64,000 nt of DNA from Robertmurraya massiliosenegalensis JC6 (GTDB taxonomy: Bacteria > Bacillota > Bacilli > Bacillales > Cytobacillaceae). Of this stretch, positions 55,265-64,000 are shown in pieces (positions within the stretch are counted from its first letter, which is position 1; every line of letters starts with the position of its first letter). The stretch spans positions 598,844 to 662,843 of the forward strand of contig NZ_HE978513.1 in the NCBI RefSeq assembly GCF_000311725.1, written 5' to 3'. Made by a program: the position numbers and the translations under genes. The notes beneath the pieces are model-generated. The model saw nothing but the letters and a program-made list of their open reading frames with translations, searched no databases and had not been told where the DNA came from.

Positions 55265-55573
55265 TTAGAGAATGACTTCACCGTTCCATTCAAGCATTCC
55301 GCCAACCATATTACGCACCTTATAGCCTTGATCCTGTAAGTAATGACATACATTTTCACTTCTTCTCCCAGAGCGACAAATAAAAATATATTCCTTGTCC
55401 TTGTCAAGTTCATCCAAATGATTTGGAATTTGACCCATTGGAATATGCTTCGCTCCTTCAATCATTCCTTGTTCGACCTCTTCCTCTTCTCTCACATCAA
55501 TGAGAAGTAAGTTCTCTCCATTTTCGATTTTCTTTTCTAATTCTTCCGTTGTAATGGTCTTAATTGGTTCCAT
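55265..55573 (-). CDS. ytwF: Rhodanese-domain sulfurtransferase YtwF
   Basis: A single rhodanese domain of 102 aa. Active-site cysteine C66 in FICRSGRRSE, with LLLIDVREEEEVEQGMIEG and GMLEWNG. It moves sulfane sulfur between thiols in the cytoplasm. The start at 55573 has GAGGTG 7 nt upstream; the frame opens 8 codons earlier. Conserved position near leuS. Confidence 0.92.
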   Translation of the reverse strand: MEPIKTITTEELEKKIENGENLLLIDVREEEEVEQGMIEGAKHIPMGQIPNHLDELDKDKEYIFICRSGRRSENVCHYLQDQGYKVRNMVGGMLEWNGEVIL

Positions 55574-55636
55574 CACACAACACCTCACATTAATCACTAT
55601 TTAAACAGTAAAAACATTTTATCATAATCTCGCACA

Positions 55637-55665
55637 TGAAAAAACACACATGACTTGTGTGTTTT
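55637..55665 (-). terminator. Terminator of the ABC/two-component operon
   Basis: AAAACACAC / GTGTGTTTT stem, 7-nt loop, then TTTTTT on the minus strand, 12 nt after the response regulator stop. Confidence 0.82.
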
Positions 55666-55676
55666 TAGGATAGACT

Positions 55677-56279
55677 CTACATCCACCCTTTTTCCCTGGC
55701 AACGGCAATGGCTTCAATTCTATTTTTGACGTTTAATTTATTAATCGCTTCAGAGATATAGTTTCTTACGGTTCCAGAGGATAAGTACAGCTCTTTTGAT
55801 ATTTCTTTTGCTGTTTTTCCTTCTGCGACTAACTTTAAAACTTCTATTTCTCTATCAGATAAAGGATTATCTCCTTGTAAACTTCCAAATACAAGTTCTG
55901 GAGCATATTCTCTTTTTCCCTTCATTACATTTCTAATCGCTTCCGCTAATTCGTCACTAGAACCATCCTTTAATACATAGCCATGAACCCCAGCATTGAC
56001 AGCTCTCTTAAAATACCCTGGACGTGCAAAGGTCGTGAGGATCATGATTTTACTAGCAGCGCCCACTCTCTTTAATTCCTCTGCCACTTCAAGTCCTGAT
56101 TTAATCGGCATTTCAATATCGAGAAGACACACATCTGGCTTGAGGGTAATAATCGATTTATAAGCTTCCTCTCCGTTGCCCACTTCTCCGATAACTTCAA
56201 TATCATCCTCCATATTCAAAAGAGAGCCTAATGCACCTCTAAGCATCCGTTGATCTTCAGCTATAATAATGCGAATCAT
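55677..56279 (-). CDS. NarL/LuxR-family response regulator
   Basis: A 200-aa regulator. Receiver domain: acidic pocket ED (8-9), phosphoacceptor D54 in CLLDIEMP, K in YVLKDGSSD. The output domain is a LuxR helix-turn-helix (LSDREIEVLKLVAEGKTAKE, SSGTVRNYISEAINKL). It resembles DesR, LnrK and YvfU. Its ATG overlaps the kinase stop (ATGA). It is last of the operon ATPase-permease-kinase-regulator; TGTCAT half-sites upstream of the first gene could be its targets. Confidence 0.9.
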   Translation of the reverse strand: MIRIIIAEDQRMLRGALGSLLNMEDDIEVIGEVGNGEEAYKSIITLKPDVCLLDIEMPIKSGLEVAEELKRVGAASKIMILTTFARPGYFKRAVNAGVHGYVLKDGSSDELAEAIRNVMKGKREYAPELVFGSLQGDNPLSDREIEVLKLVAEGKTAKEISKELYLSSGTVRNYISEAINKLNVKNRIEAIAVAREKGWM

Positions 56280-57418
56280 GATCCATCTTCAGCCTCCCTT
56301 TCTTTAATAATAATCGGGACTTTTATCTCCAGCTTTGTTCCTTGTTTAGACGATATTAAGTGCAATTCTCCATCAATAAGCTCCAAACGCTCTTCCATTC
56401 CTTTTAAACCATTTCCCAGCTTTGAAGTATCAGCGATTCCCTTGCCATCATCTTCGATCACGATCATGACTTCTCCTTCAAGAGAGCGAATGGTAATAAA
56501 ACAATTTTTTGCCTCGCTATGTTTCACTACATTGGTAACCGCTTCTTTTAAACACAAACTTAAAATATTCTGGGTCAAATAAGGGATATGCGCAACATCT
56601 GAATTTCCCCGTACATATAAAACAATTTCTGCTGTTTGAAGTAAGGTTTGTACTTCAATCATCTCTTCTGCCACAGTAATGGTTCGCATATCTGACACAA
56701 GCTCACGTACTTGCGATAAAGCAGATCTAGCCGTTCTTTCCATCTCTTGAGCCTCTTTATTTGCTCTTTCCGGATCCTTCAAAGCAAGCTTACCGACAAG
56801 TTGACTTTTAAGTGCTAATAACGATAAGGTATGACCAAGCGTATCATGCAGGTCGCGCGCAATTCGCAATCTTTCCTCTCGCTTCACAAGCTCTTTAATT
56901 TGTTCATTCGCTTCATCCAATTTCTTCTCAAGCTCCATCCTCCCATTCATCGAGCGTATTCCAAATGGAGTGATAAGCATGATAATAATAAACGGAGTCA
57001 GATAATATTGGCTTTGATGAAAACCATTGTTTACCATATGAATTACTAATGGAAAAGTAATCGCAACCCCGAGGAAAATTAACATGTTGATAAAAGGTTT
57101 TTTGTGATGATACCAACCAATGAAATGTGCTGAAAAGAAGCCTAGAAAGACGTTATTTACATCATAAAAGATAGAAAGAACCATAATAATCCCAATTTGG
57201 ATCGCCAACCAAAAATTAAATCGAACCTCACTCACAATCGAGATATAAAGCTGACGATAGGTGATGAGAAATACAAGGAGTAATAAATAGCCCACGATTT
57301 GCTTAAAGATTGGCTCCAAGCTGATATAGTACCCAGGCATGAACAGATACACTAAAAAAATATAAGGGAACAGTCCATATCGTTTTGGAAAAAGCTCAAA
57401 TCCTTTTTTCTGGCTCAT
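56276..57418 (-). CDS. Membrane histidine kinase, HisKA_3 type (DesK/LnrJ/YvfT-like)
   Basis: A 380-aa sensor kinase with about five or six spans in residues 15-150 and almost no extracellular loop, so it likely senses the membrane or its partner transporter. HisKA_3: RIARDLHDTLGHTLSLL with the phosphorylated H191; the ATP-binding domain has KEAVTNVVKHSEA and VIEDDGKGI. It lies 6 nt after the permease gene and overlaps the regulator gene by 4 nt. Signal unknown; related systems respond to membrane-active antibiotics. Confidence 0.9.
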   Translation of the reverse strand: MSQKKGFELFPKRYGLFPYIFLVYLFMPGYYISLEPIFKQIVGYLLLLVFLITYRQLYISIVSEVRFNFWLAIQIGIIMVLSIFYDVNNVFLGFFSAHFIGWYHHKKPFINMLIFLGVAITFPLVIHMVNNGFHQSQYYLTPFIIIMLITPFGIRSMNGRMELEKKLDEANEQIKELVKREERLRIARDLHDTLGHTLSLLALKSQLVGKLALKDPERANKEAQEMERTARSALSQVRELVSDMRTITVAEEMIEVQTLLQTAEIVLYVRGNSDVAHIPYLTQNILSLCLKEAVTNVVKHSEAKNCFITIRSLEGEVMIVIEDDGKGIADTSKLGNGLKGMEERLELIDGELHLISSKQGTKLEIKVPIIIKEREAEDGS

Positions 57419-57424
57419 ATAACA

Positions 57425-58165
57425 TTACACCGCCGCTTCTTGTTTTCTCCTAATATAGGTTGATAATAACATGAAAACAACAAGATATGCGGTCAACACG
57501 AGAATGTTCGAAAGCTCTGGTACATTTCCACGGACAATTTGCCATGCCCCATTACCAAAATGATAGGAAGGAAGCCATAGTGCCATTTTTTGAATAAGAT
57601 TTGGCATCACTTCAATTGGCATCCACATCCCCCCCGAAATAGCTAGTAACATATAAGTTAGATTTGTAACACCTGAAACTGTATCGACGCGTTTCATCGT
57701 GCCAAACAGGACACCAAGTGCTAAGAAAGGAGCCGATGCAAGCAAGATCCAGACGCCGCTCAATAGCCATTCAAGCGGCGATAATGAAATGCTGTTAATG
57801 ATTCCGCCGGCCGTGAAAATGACAATGATAGAGAGAATATGAATCGCGGTTTGCCCTACCATTTTGGCAAAGAAATAAGCGCTGTTAGATAGAGGCGTAA
57901 TTCTCATAAATAAAGACCAGCCTTGAGCTCTTTCTTCCACAAGACGAATTCCAAGCGTCATAATAGCCGATCCCATAACGCTAAAGGTCGTCATGGACAT
58001 CAAATAATGCGCCTGCCACTCCTGCTCATTGTCGATTGAGCTATTAAAAATCCTCGTAAAGATAAAATAGAAAACAATCGGCATGAACAATGACCAAAAC
58101 ACATAATAAGGATTTCTCATGATTCTGATGATTTCTACCTTACACTGCATCGCTAATCCTCTCAC
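57425..58165 (-). CDS. ABC-2 type transporter permease
   Basis: A 246-aa permease with six spans in the ABC-2 pattern (YYVFWSLFMPIVFYFIFTRI; MSMTTFSVMGSAIMTLGIRL; ISGGMWMPIEVMP loop near the end). GTG start at 58165 directly after the ATPase stop (TAAGTG), with AAGGAGG 8 nt upstream. It pairs with the upstream ATPase and probably exports a lipid or an antibiotic, as YvfS and LnrM/N do. Confidence 0.9.
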   Translation of the reverse strand: MRGLAMQCKVEIIRIMRNPYYVFWSLFMPIVFYFIFTRIFNSSIDNEQEWQAHYLMSMTTFSVMGSAIMTLGIRLVEERAQGWSLFMRITPLSNSAYFFAKMVGQTAIHILSIIVIFTAGGIINSISLSPLEWLLSGVWILLASAPFLALGVLFGTMKRVDTVSGVTNLTYMLLAISGGMWMPIEVMPNLIQKMALWLPSYHFGNGAWQIVRGNVPELSNILVLTAYLVVFMLLSTYIRRKQEAAV

Positions 58166-59065
58166 TTATATAACCTCCTTATTTTTTGTTAATTGTTCAA
58201 ATGCCTCATCAAGTCTTCCCTTTTCAATTTCTATCCCTGTAACCCCTAGCTTTTTTTCAAACAAATAGGCGAGTACTTCATCTGTTTGTTCCGTCACGAC
58301 AAATATTCGGTGCTCCTTTATATACACTTCTGTGACGAAGGGGAGACTTCTGATCTCAGATAGCGGAACCCCATTCTTCTCCATAAATGAAACAGACTGC
58401 TTCGTTAACTTGTTTTTTATGTCATGAGGCGTTCCATCAGTCACAAGCTTTCCGTTATGAAAAAGAAGTATTCTCTCTGCCACATCATCTGCCTCTTGAA
58501 GATAATGTGTGGAGAAAATGATCGTCTTTCCTCTTTCCTTCAATGTTGTAACCGTGTCCCAAAATCTTTTTCTTGCGCTAATATCCATCCCCACTGTAGG
58601 TTCATCAAAAAATAGCAAATCTGGGTCACCAGCAAGTGCTAACGCAAATCCGAGTCGTCTTTTTTGTCCCCCTGAAAGCTTATCCGCCCTTTTCTTTAAA
58701 TCTTCTTTGTTCAAGCCTGTTAATATCACTAGCTCTTCAAAATCCATCGGTTTTTCATAATAGCTCCTAAATAGCTGAAGTACTTCTTTCACTTTCAGAG
58801 CATCAATCACGCTCACTTCCTGAAGCATGGCACCAATCTTCTCCCGTATTGATTTTTCCTTAGGGCTATTTTGGAAAACTTCAATTTTCCCGTTCGTTGC
58901 TTCTAATAACCCTAACATCATAAGGATTGTCGTCGATTTCCCTGCCCCATTAGGACCTAGAATAGCAACTACTTCCCCTTTCTGAATAGAAAAGGATAGC
59001 TCATTGACTGCCATTTTATCCTTAAATTTCTTCGTTACCTTTTGAATTGATATTACTTGCTCCAT
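58166..59065 (-). CDS. ABC transporter ATPase, DrrA-like
   Basis: A 299-aa ATPase: Walker A GPNGAGKSTT, signature KLSGGQKRRLGFAL, Walker B LLFFDEPTVGMD, switch FSTHYLQEADD, then an 80-residue C-terminal domain as in antibiotic-export ATPases (DrrA/LnrL/YvfR type). The open frame extends 24 codons further; ATG 59065 is chosen for the GGGGGTGG 5-6 nt upstream. First gene of the four-gene operon. Confidence 0.92.
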   Translation of the reverse strand: MEQVISIQKVTKKFKDKMAVNELSFSIQKGEVVAILGPNGAGKSTTILMMLGLLEATNGKIEVFQNSPKEKSIREKIGAMLQEVSVIDALKVKEVLQLFRSYYEKPMDFEELVILTGLNKEDLKKRADKLSGGQKRRLGFALALAGDPDLLFFDEPTVGMDISARKRFWDTVTTLKERGKTIIFSTHYLQEADDVAERILLFHNGKLVTDGTPHDIKNKLTKQSVSFMEKNGVPLSEIRSLPFVTEVYIKEHRIFVVTEQTDEVLAYLFEKKLGVTGIEIEKGRLDEAFEQLTKNKEVI

Positions 59066-59131
59066 TACGTCCACCCCCGTCATTGCTATATTCAGTATAG
59101 CTGTGAGACAAGTGACGGAATTAGTGGATTG

Positions 59132-59160
59132 TGTCATGAATATGAGATGACATTTGTCAT
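59132..59160. promoter_or_regulatory. TGTCAT/ATGACA half-sites upstream of the ABC/two-component operon
   Basis: Three half-sites: TGTCAT 59132-59137, ATGACA 59147-59152 and TGTCAT 59155-59160; the last two form ATGACA-TT-TGTCAT. They lie 67-95 nt before the ATPase start, a good place for an activator site of the LuxR-type regulator. Confidence 0.5.
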
Positions 59161-59212
59161 AATGAATCTAGGATTGAGTCGTTAAACGAGGGAAAATCAA
59201 TTTGCTTCATAC

Positions 59213-59257
59213 AAAAAAGGGCATACGAATGAGACTCATTCGTATGCCCTTTTTTTA
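59213..59257 (-). terminator. Terminator of leuS
   Basis: Perfect 16-bp stem AGGGCATACGAATGAG / CTCATTCGTATGCCCT with T-runs on both strands. Confidence 0.93.
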
Positions 59258-59276
59258 TAGCAGAATACATCCCTAT

Positions 59277-61691
59277 TTAATTCGCCACGATATTTACTAA
59301 CTTCCCTGGTACAGCAATGACTTTGCGAACCGTTTTGCCATCAATTTGTTCTTTAATTTTCACATCACCCATGGCAATTTCTTCAAGGGCTTCTCTGTTG
59401 GCATCAGCTGGTACCATCAGCTTTGCTTTTACCTTGCCGTTAATTTGCACGACGATTTCGACCTCATCGTCAACAAGCTTTGCTTCATCATAAGCTGGCC
59501 ATGCTTCATACGTAATCGTTCCATCGTGACCAAGCTTTTCCCAAAGCTCTTCAGCAATATGTGGAGCGATTGGAGCAAGCATTTTCACAAAGCCTTCCAC
59601 ATATCTTATTGGCAATACTTCCACTTTATAGGCTTCATTAATGAATACCATAAGCTGTGAAATCGCCGTATTGAAACGGAGCCCTTCGAAATCCTCTGTC
59701 ACTTTTTTCACCGTTTGATGATATACCTTTTCTAATTGGATATCTTCGCTGTCCTTCACTTTCGGACTTAGAGTACCGTCCTCTTCAACAAACAAGCGCC
59801 AGATTCGGTCTAAGAAGCGACGAGAACCATCTAAACCATTGGTTGACCAAGCAATTGAAGCATCAAGCGGTCCCATAAACATTTCATACAAACGGAGCGT
59901 ATCTGCTCCATGGCTATCAATAATATCGTCTGGATTGACAACATTCCCCTTAGATTTACTCATTTTTTCATTGCCTTCACCAAGAATCATTCCTTGGTTA
60001 AATAACTTTTGGAATGGCTCCTTCGTTGTGACAACACCAATATCATAAAGGAATTTATGCCAGAAGCGAGCATATAGTAAATGAAGGACTGCGTGCTCTG
60101 CCCCACCAATATATATATCAACTGGTAACCATTCAGCTAATTTTTCTTTATCAGCTAATGCCTGATCATTATGTGGATCAATATAACGTAAGAAATACCA
60201 GCAGCTCCCTGCCCATTGTGGCATCGTATTCGTTTCTCTACGTCCTTTTTTACCTGTTGCTGGATCGACGACATTGACCCAATCCTCGATATTTGCTAAT
60301 GGAGATTCTCCTGTACCTGATGGTTTAATTTCTTTTGTTACCGGAAGGATTAATGGTAGTTCTTCTTCAGGCACAGCTGAACTTGTTCCATCTTCCCAGT
60401 GAATGATCGGAATGGGCTCACCCCAATAACGTTGACGACTGAATAACCAATCGCGAAGACGATACGTTACTTTCTTTGTACCAATGCTGTTTTCTTCAAG
60501 CCATGCAATCATTTTTGCAATGGCTTCTTCTTTGCCCATTCCATTCAAGAAGCCTGAATGGACATGCTCGCCATCACCTGTGTACGCTTCTTTCGTCACG
60601 TCTCCACCGGCAACTACTTCAAGAATAGGCAAGTCAAATTTTTGCGCAAACTCAAAGTCTCGTTCATCATGAGCTGGAACCGCCATAATCGCCCCAGTAC
60701 CATAGCTAACAAGTACATAATCGGCAATCCAAATGGGCATTTTTTCTTGATTAACCGGGTTGATTGCATAAGCACCTGTAAATACACCTGTTTTATCTTT
60801 AGCTAAATCCGTACGCTCTAAGTCACTTTTTGTTTTCACTTGATCCAAGTATGCCTCAACCGCTTCTTTTTGGTCCGCAGTTGTGATTTTTTCAACAAGT
60901 GCATGTTCTGGAGCTAACACCGCATAGCTTGCCCCAAATAATGTATCTGGACGTGTCGTGAAAACCGTAAACGTCTCATCATGTCCATCAATCGCAAATG
61001 TAACTTCTGCGCCTTCCGAACGTCCAATCCAGTTTCGTTGCATTTCTTTAAGACTTTCAGGCCAATCCAACTCTTCTAAATCTTCAAGAAGACGATCTGC
61101 GTAAGCTGTAATCTTTAACATCCATTGTTTCATCGGACGACGTTCTACTGGATGTCCACCGCGCTCACTTTTTCCATCGATCACTTCTTCATTCGCCAAC
61201 ACTGTTCCAAGTGCAGGACACCAGTTCACCGCAACCTCATCAATATAGGCTAATCCTTTTTCATAAAGCTTTAAAAAGATCCATTGCGTCCACTTATAGT
61301 AATCCGGGTCAGTCGTGTTAATTTCCCTGTCCCAATCATAAGAAAAGCCCAATGCCTTGATTTGACGTTTAAATGTTTCGATATTATGCTTCGTAAATTC
61401 AGCCGGGTCATTCCCTGTATCTAGTGCGTATTGCTCAGCTGGAAGACCAAACGCATCCCAGCCCATTGGATGTAGAACATTATAGCCTTGGGCACGCTTC
61501 ATCCTTGAAAGAATATCTGTTGCTGTGTACCCTTCAGGGTGCCCAACGTGAAGACCTGCACCTGATGGATATGGAAACATATCAAGTGCGTAAAATTTCC
61601 TTTTTCCCTTGTTTTCACTCGTTTTGTAGGTTTTATTTTTTTCCCAGTAGCTTTGCCACTTTTTTTCGATTTCTTGATGATTAAAGCTCAT
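59277..61691 (-). CDS. leuS: Leucyl-tRNA synthetase
   Basis: LeuRS charges tRNA-Leu and edits mischarged products. 804 aa, as in B. subtilis. Class I motifs: HVGH in [14 protein letters not shown] (residues 47-50 region) and KMSKS in [12 protein letters not shown]; the inserted editing domain includes [17 protein letters not shown]. The anticodon-binding and C-terminal domains are complete. AGGAGG lies 8 nt before the ATG. Controlled by the leucine T-box upstream. Confidence 0.98.
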   Translation of the reverse strand: MSFNHQEIEKKWQSYWEKNKTYKTSENKGKRKFYALDMFPYPSGAGLHVGHPEGYTATDILSRMKRAQGYNVLHPMGWDAFGLPAEQYALDTGNDPAEFTKHNIETFKRQIKALGFSYDWDREINTTDPDYYKWTQWIFLKLYEKGLAYIDEVAVNWCPALGTVLANEEVIDGKSERGGHPVERRPMKQWMLKITAYADRLLEDLEELDWPESLKEMQRNWIGRSEGAEVTFAIDGHDETFTVFTTRPDTLFGASYAVLAPEHALVEKITTADQKEAVEAYLDQVKTKSDLERTDLAKDKTGVFTGAYAINPVNQEKMPIWIADYVLVSYGTGAIMAVPAHDERDFEFAQKFDLPILEVVAGGDVTKEAYTGDGEHVHSGFLNGMGKEEAIAKMIAWLEENSIGTKKVTYRLRDWLFSRQRYWGEPIPIIHWEDGTSSAVPEEELPLILPVTKEIKPSGTGESPLANIEDWVNVVDPATGKKGRRETNTMPQWAGSCWYFLRYIDPHNDQALADKEKLAEWLPVDIYIGGAEHAVLHLLYARFWHKFLYDIGVVTTKEPFQKLFNQGMILGEGNEKMSKSKGNVVNPDDIIDSHGADTLRLYEMFMGPLDASIAWSTNGLDGSRRFLDRIWRLFVEEDGTLSPKVKDSEDIQLEKVYHQTVKKVTEDFEGLRFNTAISQLMVFINEAYKVEVLPIRYVEGFVKMLAPIAPHIAEELWEKLGHDGTITYEAWPAYDEAKLVDDEVEIVVQINGKVKAKLMVPADANREALEEIAMGDVKIKEQIDGKTVRKVIAVPGKLVNIVAN

Positions 61692-61832
61692 CGTTCTTTC
61701 CTCCTAATAGAAATATTGTTTGAATATGTAGATGATCACTTTCTGAATGGCGCATGGTCGTTAATAAGCATGGTCGTTTTTTAATACACCTTCGTACAAT
61801 GTAAAGTCGGCTAGAAAAGATCTTTTGAATAC

Positions 61833-62085
61833 AAAAAACCCCCTCATCCCAATAAAGGGACGAGAGGATTATCATTGAATCTCCCGCGGTACCACCCACA
61901 TTAGTGACAAAGTCACTCGCTCATTCATCCTTAACGCGGTTAACGGCAAGCGCTACTATAGTTCACGTTTGCGACTCAAAGGCGAGTTCATGATGGTCCC
62001 GGTTGACTTGCAGCTACCGTCAACTCTCTAGTACGGTCTAAACATCATTACTATTCCTTATCCCAGTCATTACAATTATAGATAT
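61833..62085 (-). promoter_or_regulatory. Leucine T-box riboswitch of leuS
   Basis: The minus strand carries GGGTGGTACCGCGG (61896-61883), then a terminator stem (CCTCTCGTCCC with GGGATGAGGGG, 61839-61867) and TTTTTT. The likely specifier is CTC (Leu) at 61986-61984 in GAACTCGCC, the usual context. Confidence 0.93.
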
Positions 62086-62091
62086 AAAATT

Positions 62092-62120
62092 ATTGTATAA
62101 AATTTCCGAACGAGTTGCAA
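62092..62120 (-). promoter_or_regulatory. Promoter of the leuS T-box leader
   Basis: TTGCAA (62120-62115), 17-nt spacer, TACAAT (62097-62092). Confidence 0.75.
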
Positions 62121-62196
62121 GTTCTTGAAAAGTAATAACTATTATATGCTTATATTTTTAAAATTGTACCTACTTTTCTTCAAAATTATACATGAT

Positions 62197-63399
62197 TCAC
62201 TTGCTAATTTCGCCGATGATCTGCTTATGAGACTTAATCGCCAATTTCCTGTCATACATGATCGTCGTAAAGATGGCAACGACAAATAAGAAAATTAACA
62301 CTGTGAAGAGCATCGACATTCCATATAAATCAACTAATAGCCCACCAAGAATCGGTCCAATCATTCTTCCACCTGTCGCCGTACTATTAACAATCCCTTG
62401 GTAAAATCCTTCTCTTCCTTTTGGGGCTAGCTTGTCGGCAATCGTCGGAACAGCTGGCCAAACAAGCATTTCTCCAACGGTTAAAATAATCATCGCTGTT
62501 AAAAATCCAGAAAATGCCTCTGCTTTTGCAGCAACTAAAAATGAGACGATAAAGATGCACATCCCAATCACAATTTGAGATTTAACATTCCGTTCGATCG
62601 CTTTAATTCTTAAGACTTTATTTAAAATAGGCTGACCTAACACAATTAAGGCCCCATTAATCGTCCACAGAAAACTATATTGCTTTAAAGAAATATTTAA
62701 TTCTTGCGTGTACGTTGAAATAGTCGCCTGCCATTGTACATATCCAACCCAACATAAAAGATATCCGACACACAATATGAGCAGAGCATATAATTTTGTA
62801 TAATCTTTCATAGGCTTTGGCTCCAAAAGGGTCGCAGAATGGAGATTAGCTGTCGTTTGAATATTTTTGTAACCTTGTAGGGCGATAAGCAAGAAGACCA
62901 CATACATAAATGTATTTGCGATAAAGATAAACTGGAACGAATAGGATGCCACAATACCACCTAATGAAGCTCCAATCGCCACTCCTAAATTTTGCGCAAC
63001 ATAAATGGCATTAAACGCTTTTCTCCCTCCCTCTTTCCAGACAGATCCAGCCATTGCATACATGGAAGGAAATATAATCCCTGATCCAAATCCTGCAATC
63101 GTTAAGAAGATGACGTATGGTAGGAATGTATGCCAAAACGTTAACCCTGTAAGCGCTGAGACCGTGATCGCAATTCCTAAAAGTATGGATTTATATCCAC
63201 CTATTTTGTCAAATAAACTGCCACCAAACAGGTTCCCAACAACGGTTGCACCAGCATTTAGCATGAGGACAATCCCCGCCACAGACAATGTTTTTCCAAG
63301 ATGGTCATGGATATATATAGCATTTAATGGCCATAAAAAAGAAGAGCCTGTTACATTTACCGCCATCCCAATCACTAAAAGCCATAGACTTCGAGGCAT
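62197..63399 (-). CDS. yttB: Major facilitator transporter YttB
   Basis: A 400-aa MFS transporter with 12 predicted spans. The loop between helices 2 and 3 has GGSLFDKIGGYKSI, the family's G-x3-D-x2-G pattern. The first helix is LWLLVIGMAVNVTGSSFLW. Probably a drug/proton antiporter; substrate unknown. B. subtilis YttB (397 aa) is the neighbour of leuS too. AAGGAG lies 9 nt before the ATG. No terminator is seen just after the stop. Confidence 0.9.
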   Translation of the reverse strand: MPRSLWLLVIGMAVNVTGSSFLWPLNAIYIHDHLGKTLSVAGIVLMLNAGATVVGNLFGGSLFDKIGGYKSILLGIAITVSALTGLTFWHTFLPYVIFLTIAGFGSGIIFPSMYAMAGSVWKEGGRKAFNAIYVAQNLGVAIGASLGGIVASYSFQFIFIANTFMYVVFLLIALQGYKNIQTTANLHSATLLEPKPMKDYTKLYALLILCVGYLLCWVGYVQWQATISTYTQELNISLKQYSFLWTINGALIVLGQPILNKVLRIKAIERNVKSQIVIGMCIFIVSFLVAAKAEAFSGFLTAMIILTVGEMLVWPAVPTIADKLAPKGREGFYQGIVNSTATGGRMIGPILGGLLVDLYGMSMLFTVLIFLFVVAIFTTIMYDRKLAIKSHKQIIGEISK

Positions 63400-63560
63400 G
63401 CAAACCGCTCCTTTCCCAATTTTATTCTATTTTATTTTCGGATTGATTAGCATTAAAAAAATGTAAACCTTCGAGTTCCAAAATATTATATTAGTCCTTT
63501 TTTATGTACTATGCAATAAGAAAGTATTCGAAGTAAAAAAAGGGAATATTCAACTATTTA
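63400..63560. other. Spacer between yttB and the tandem array
   Basis: A/T-rich, with no gene and no clear terminator. The 53-bp repeats begin at its right edge. Confidence 0.5.
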
Positions 63561-64000
63561 GCCTCACACTTATGTATCATGAAGCCTTCATGTGACATAC
63601 TTTCCTCTTTCAACCACCAAACTTATGTATCATGAACCCTTCATGTGACATACTTTCCTCTTCAAACCACCTAACTTTTGTATCATGAACCCTTCATGTG
63701 ACATACTTTCCTCTTCCAACCACCTAACTTATGTATCATGAACCCTTCATGTGACATATTTTCCACTTCCGACCACCTAACTTATGTATCATGAACCCTT
63801 CATGCGACATACTTTTCACTTCCAACCACCAAACTTATGTATCATGAACCCTTCATGTGACATACTTTCATCTTTCTAGCCTCACACTTATGTATCATGA
63901 ACCCTTCATGCGACATACTTTTCACTTTCAACCACCTAACTTATGTATCATGAACCCTTCATCCGACAAACTTTTCACTTCAACCACCTAACTTATGTAT
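63561..64000. repeat. Tandem array of 53-bp repeats (at least 8 full units, continues past window)
   Basis: The marker TATGTAT (TTTGTAT in unit 3) occurs at 63571, 63624, 63677, 63730, 63783, 63836, 63889, 63942 and 63994: seven steps of 53 and one of 52. Each unit has a near-palindrome ATGTATCATGAA-CCC-TTCATGTGACAT and a more variable C-rich linker. Units 1 and 7 share an AGCCTCACA linker, unlike the ACCACCTAA/ACCACCAAA of the others. No open frame runs through it. Confidence 0.93.

Noticed and set aside
63561..64000. CRISPR array
   Set aside because: The repeats are contiguous, near-identical 53-bp units without unique spacers, and there are no cas genes nearby.

Overview
The window is a low-GC chromosomal segment from a member of the Bacillaceae (Firmicutes). 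It carries two T-box leaders, an S4-type rpsD leader, strong AGGAGG ribosome binding sites, many TTG and GTG starts, and a gene order that follows the Bacillus subtilis nifZ-ezrA ... ccpA ... murC-sftA ... ytgP-leuS-yttB region. It is not B. subtilis: braB, motPS and ytpR are missing from their usual places, and several genes have been added. No rRNA, tRNA, prophage, insertion sequence or CRISPR array is visible.

Layout. 1-7.2 kb: cysteine desulfurase (cut by the window edge), ezrA, hisJ, refZ, ytsP and dgcP. 7.5-12 kb: rpsD with its leader, then an inserted block holding a PlcR-like (RRNPP) regulator with a small secreted peptide precursor that repeats GIPSQH three times, and a sigma-W-type yuaF-floT flotillin operon. 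12-23.7 kb: tyrS with a T-box, a class A penicillin-binding protein, acuCBA and acsA around a cre-like site, ccpA and aroA. 23.9-31 kb: an FtsA-like ATPase with a repeated C-terminal tail, ytxGH-brxC, an M29 aminopeptidase and murC. 31-38.4 kb: sftA (split between two frames at an A-rich tract), ytpQ, ytpP with an orphan PTS-IIC-like membrane protein, a lipoprotein, a DUF84 phosphatase and ytoP. 38.6-47 kb: ytzB, ytnP lactonase, trmB, ytzH, ytmP, ytlR-ytlQ-ytlP, ytkP and pepV. 47-56 kb: an EcsAB-like ABC pair, an M48 protease fused to ankyrin repeats, ytzE, ytzG, murJ, ytfP, cse60 and ytwF. 55.7-63.4 kb: a four-gene ABC transporter/two-component operon, leuS with a T-box, and yttB. The window ends in a tandem array of 53-bp repeats that runs past the edge.

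How it fits together. Most genes are core: cell division (ezrA, refZ, sftA, FtsA-like), wall synthesis (murC, murJ, PBP), translation (rpsD, tyrS, leuS, trmB, ytzG) and carbon control (ccpA, acsA/acuABC, where AcuA acetylates AcsA and AcuC reverses it). The accessory pieces most worth attention are the peptide-regulator module beside rpsD, the M48-ankyrin fusion, the FtsA-like protein with its tail repeats, the duplicated 220-bp intergenic repeat (11.96 and 26.30 kb), and the terminal 53-bp array. Family assignments rest on motifs, length and gene order read by eye; no database search was run.
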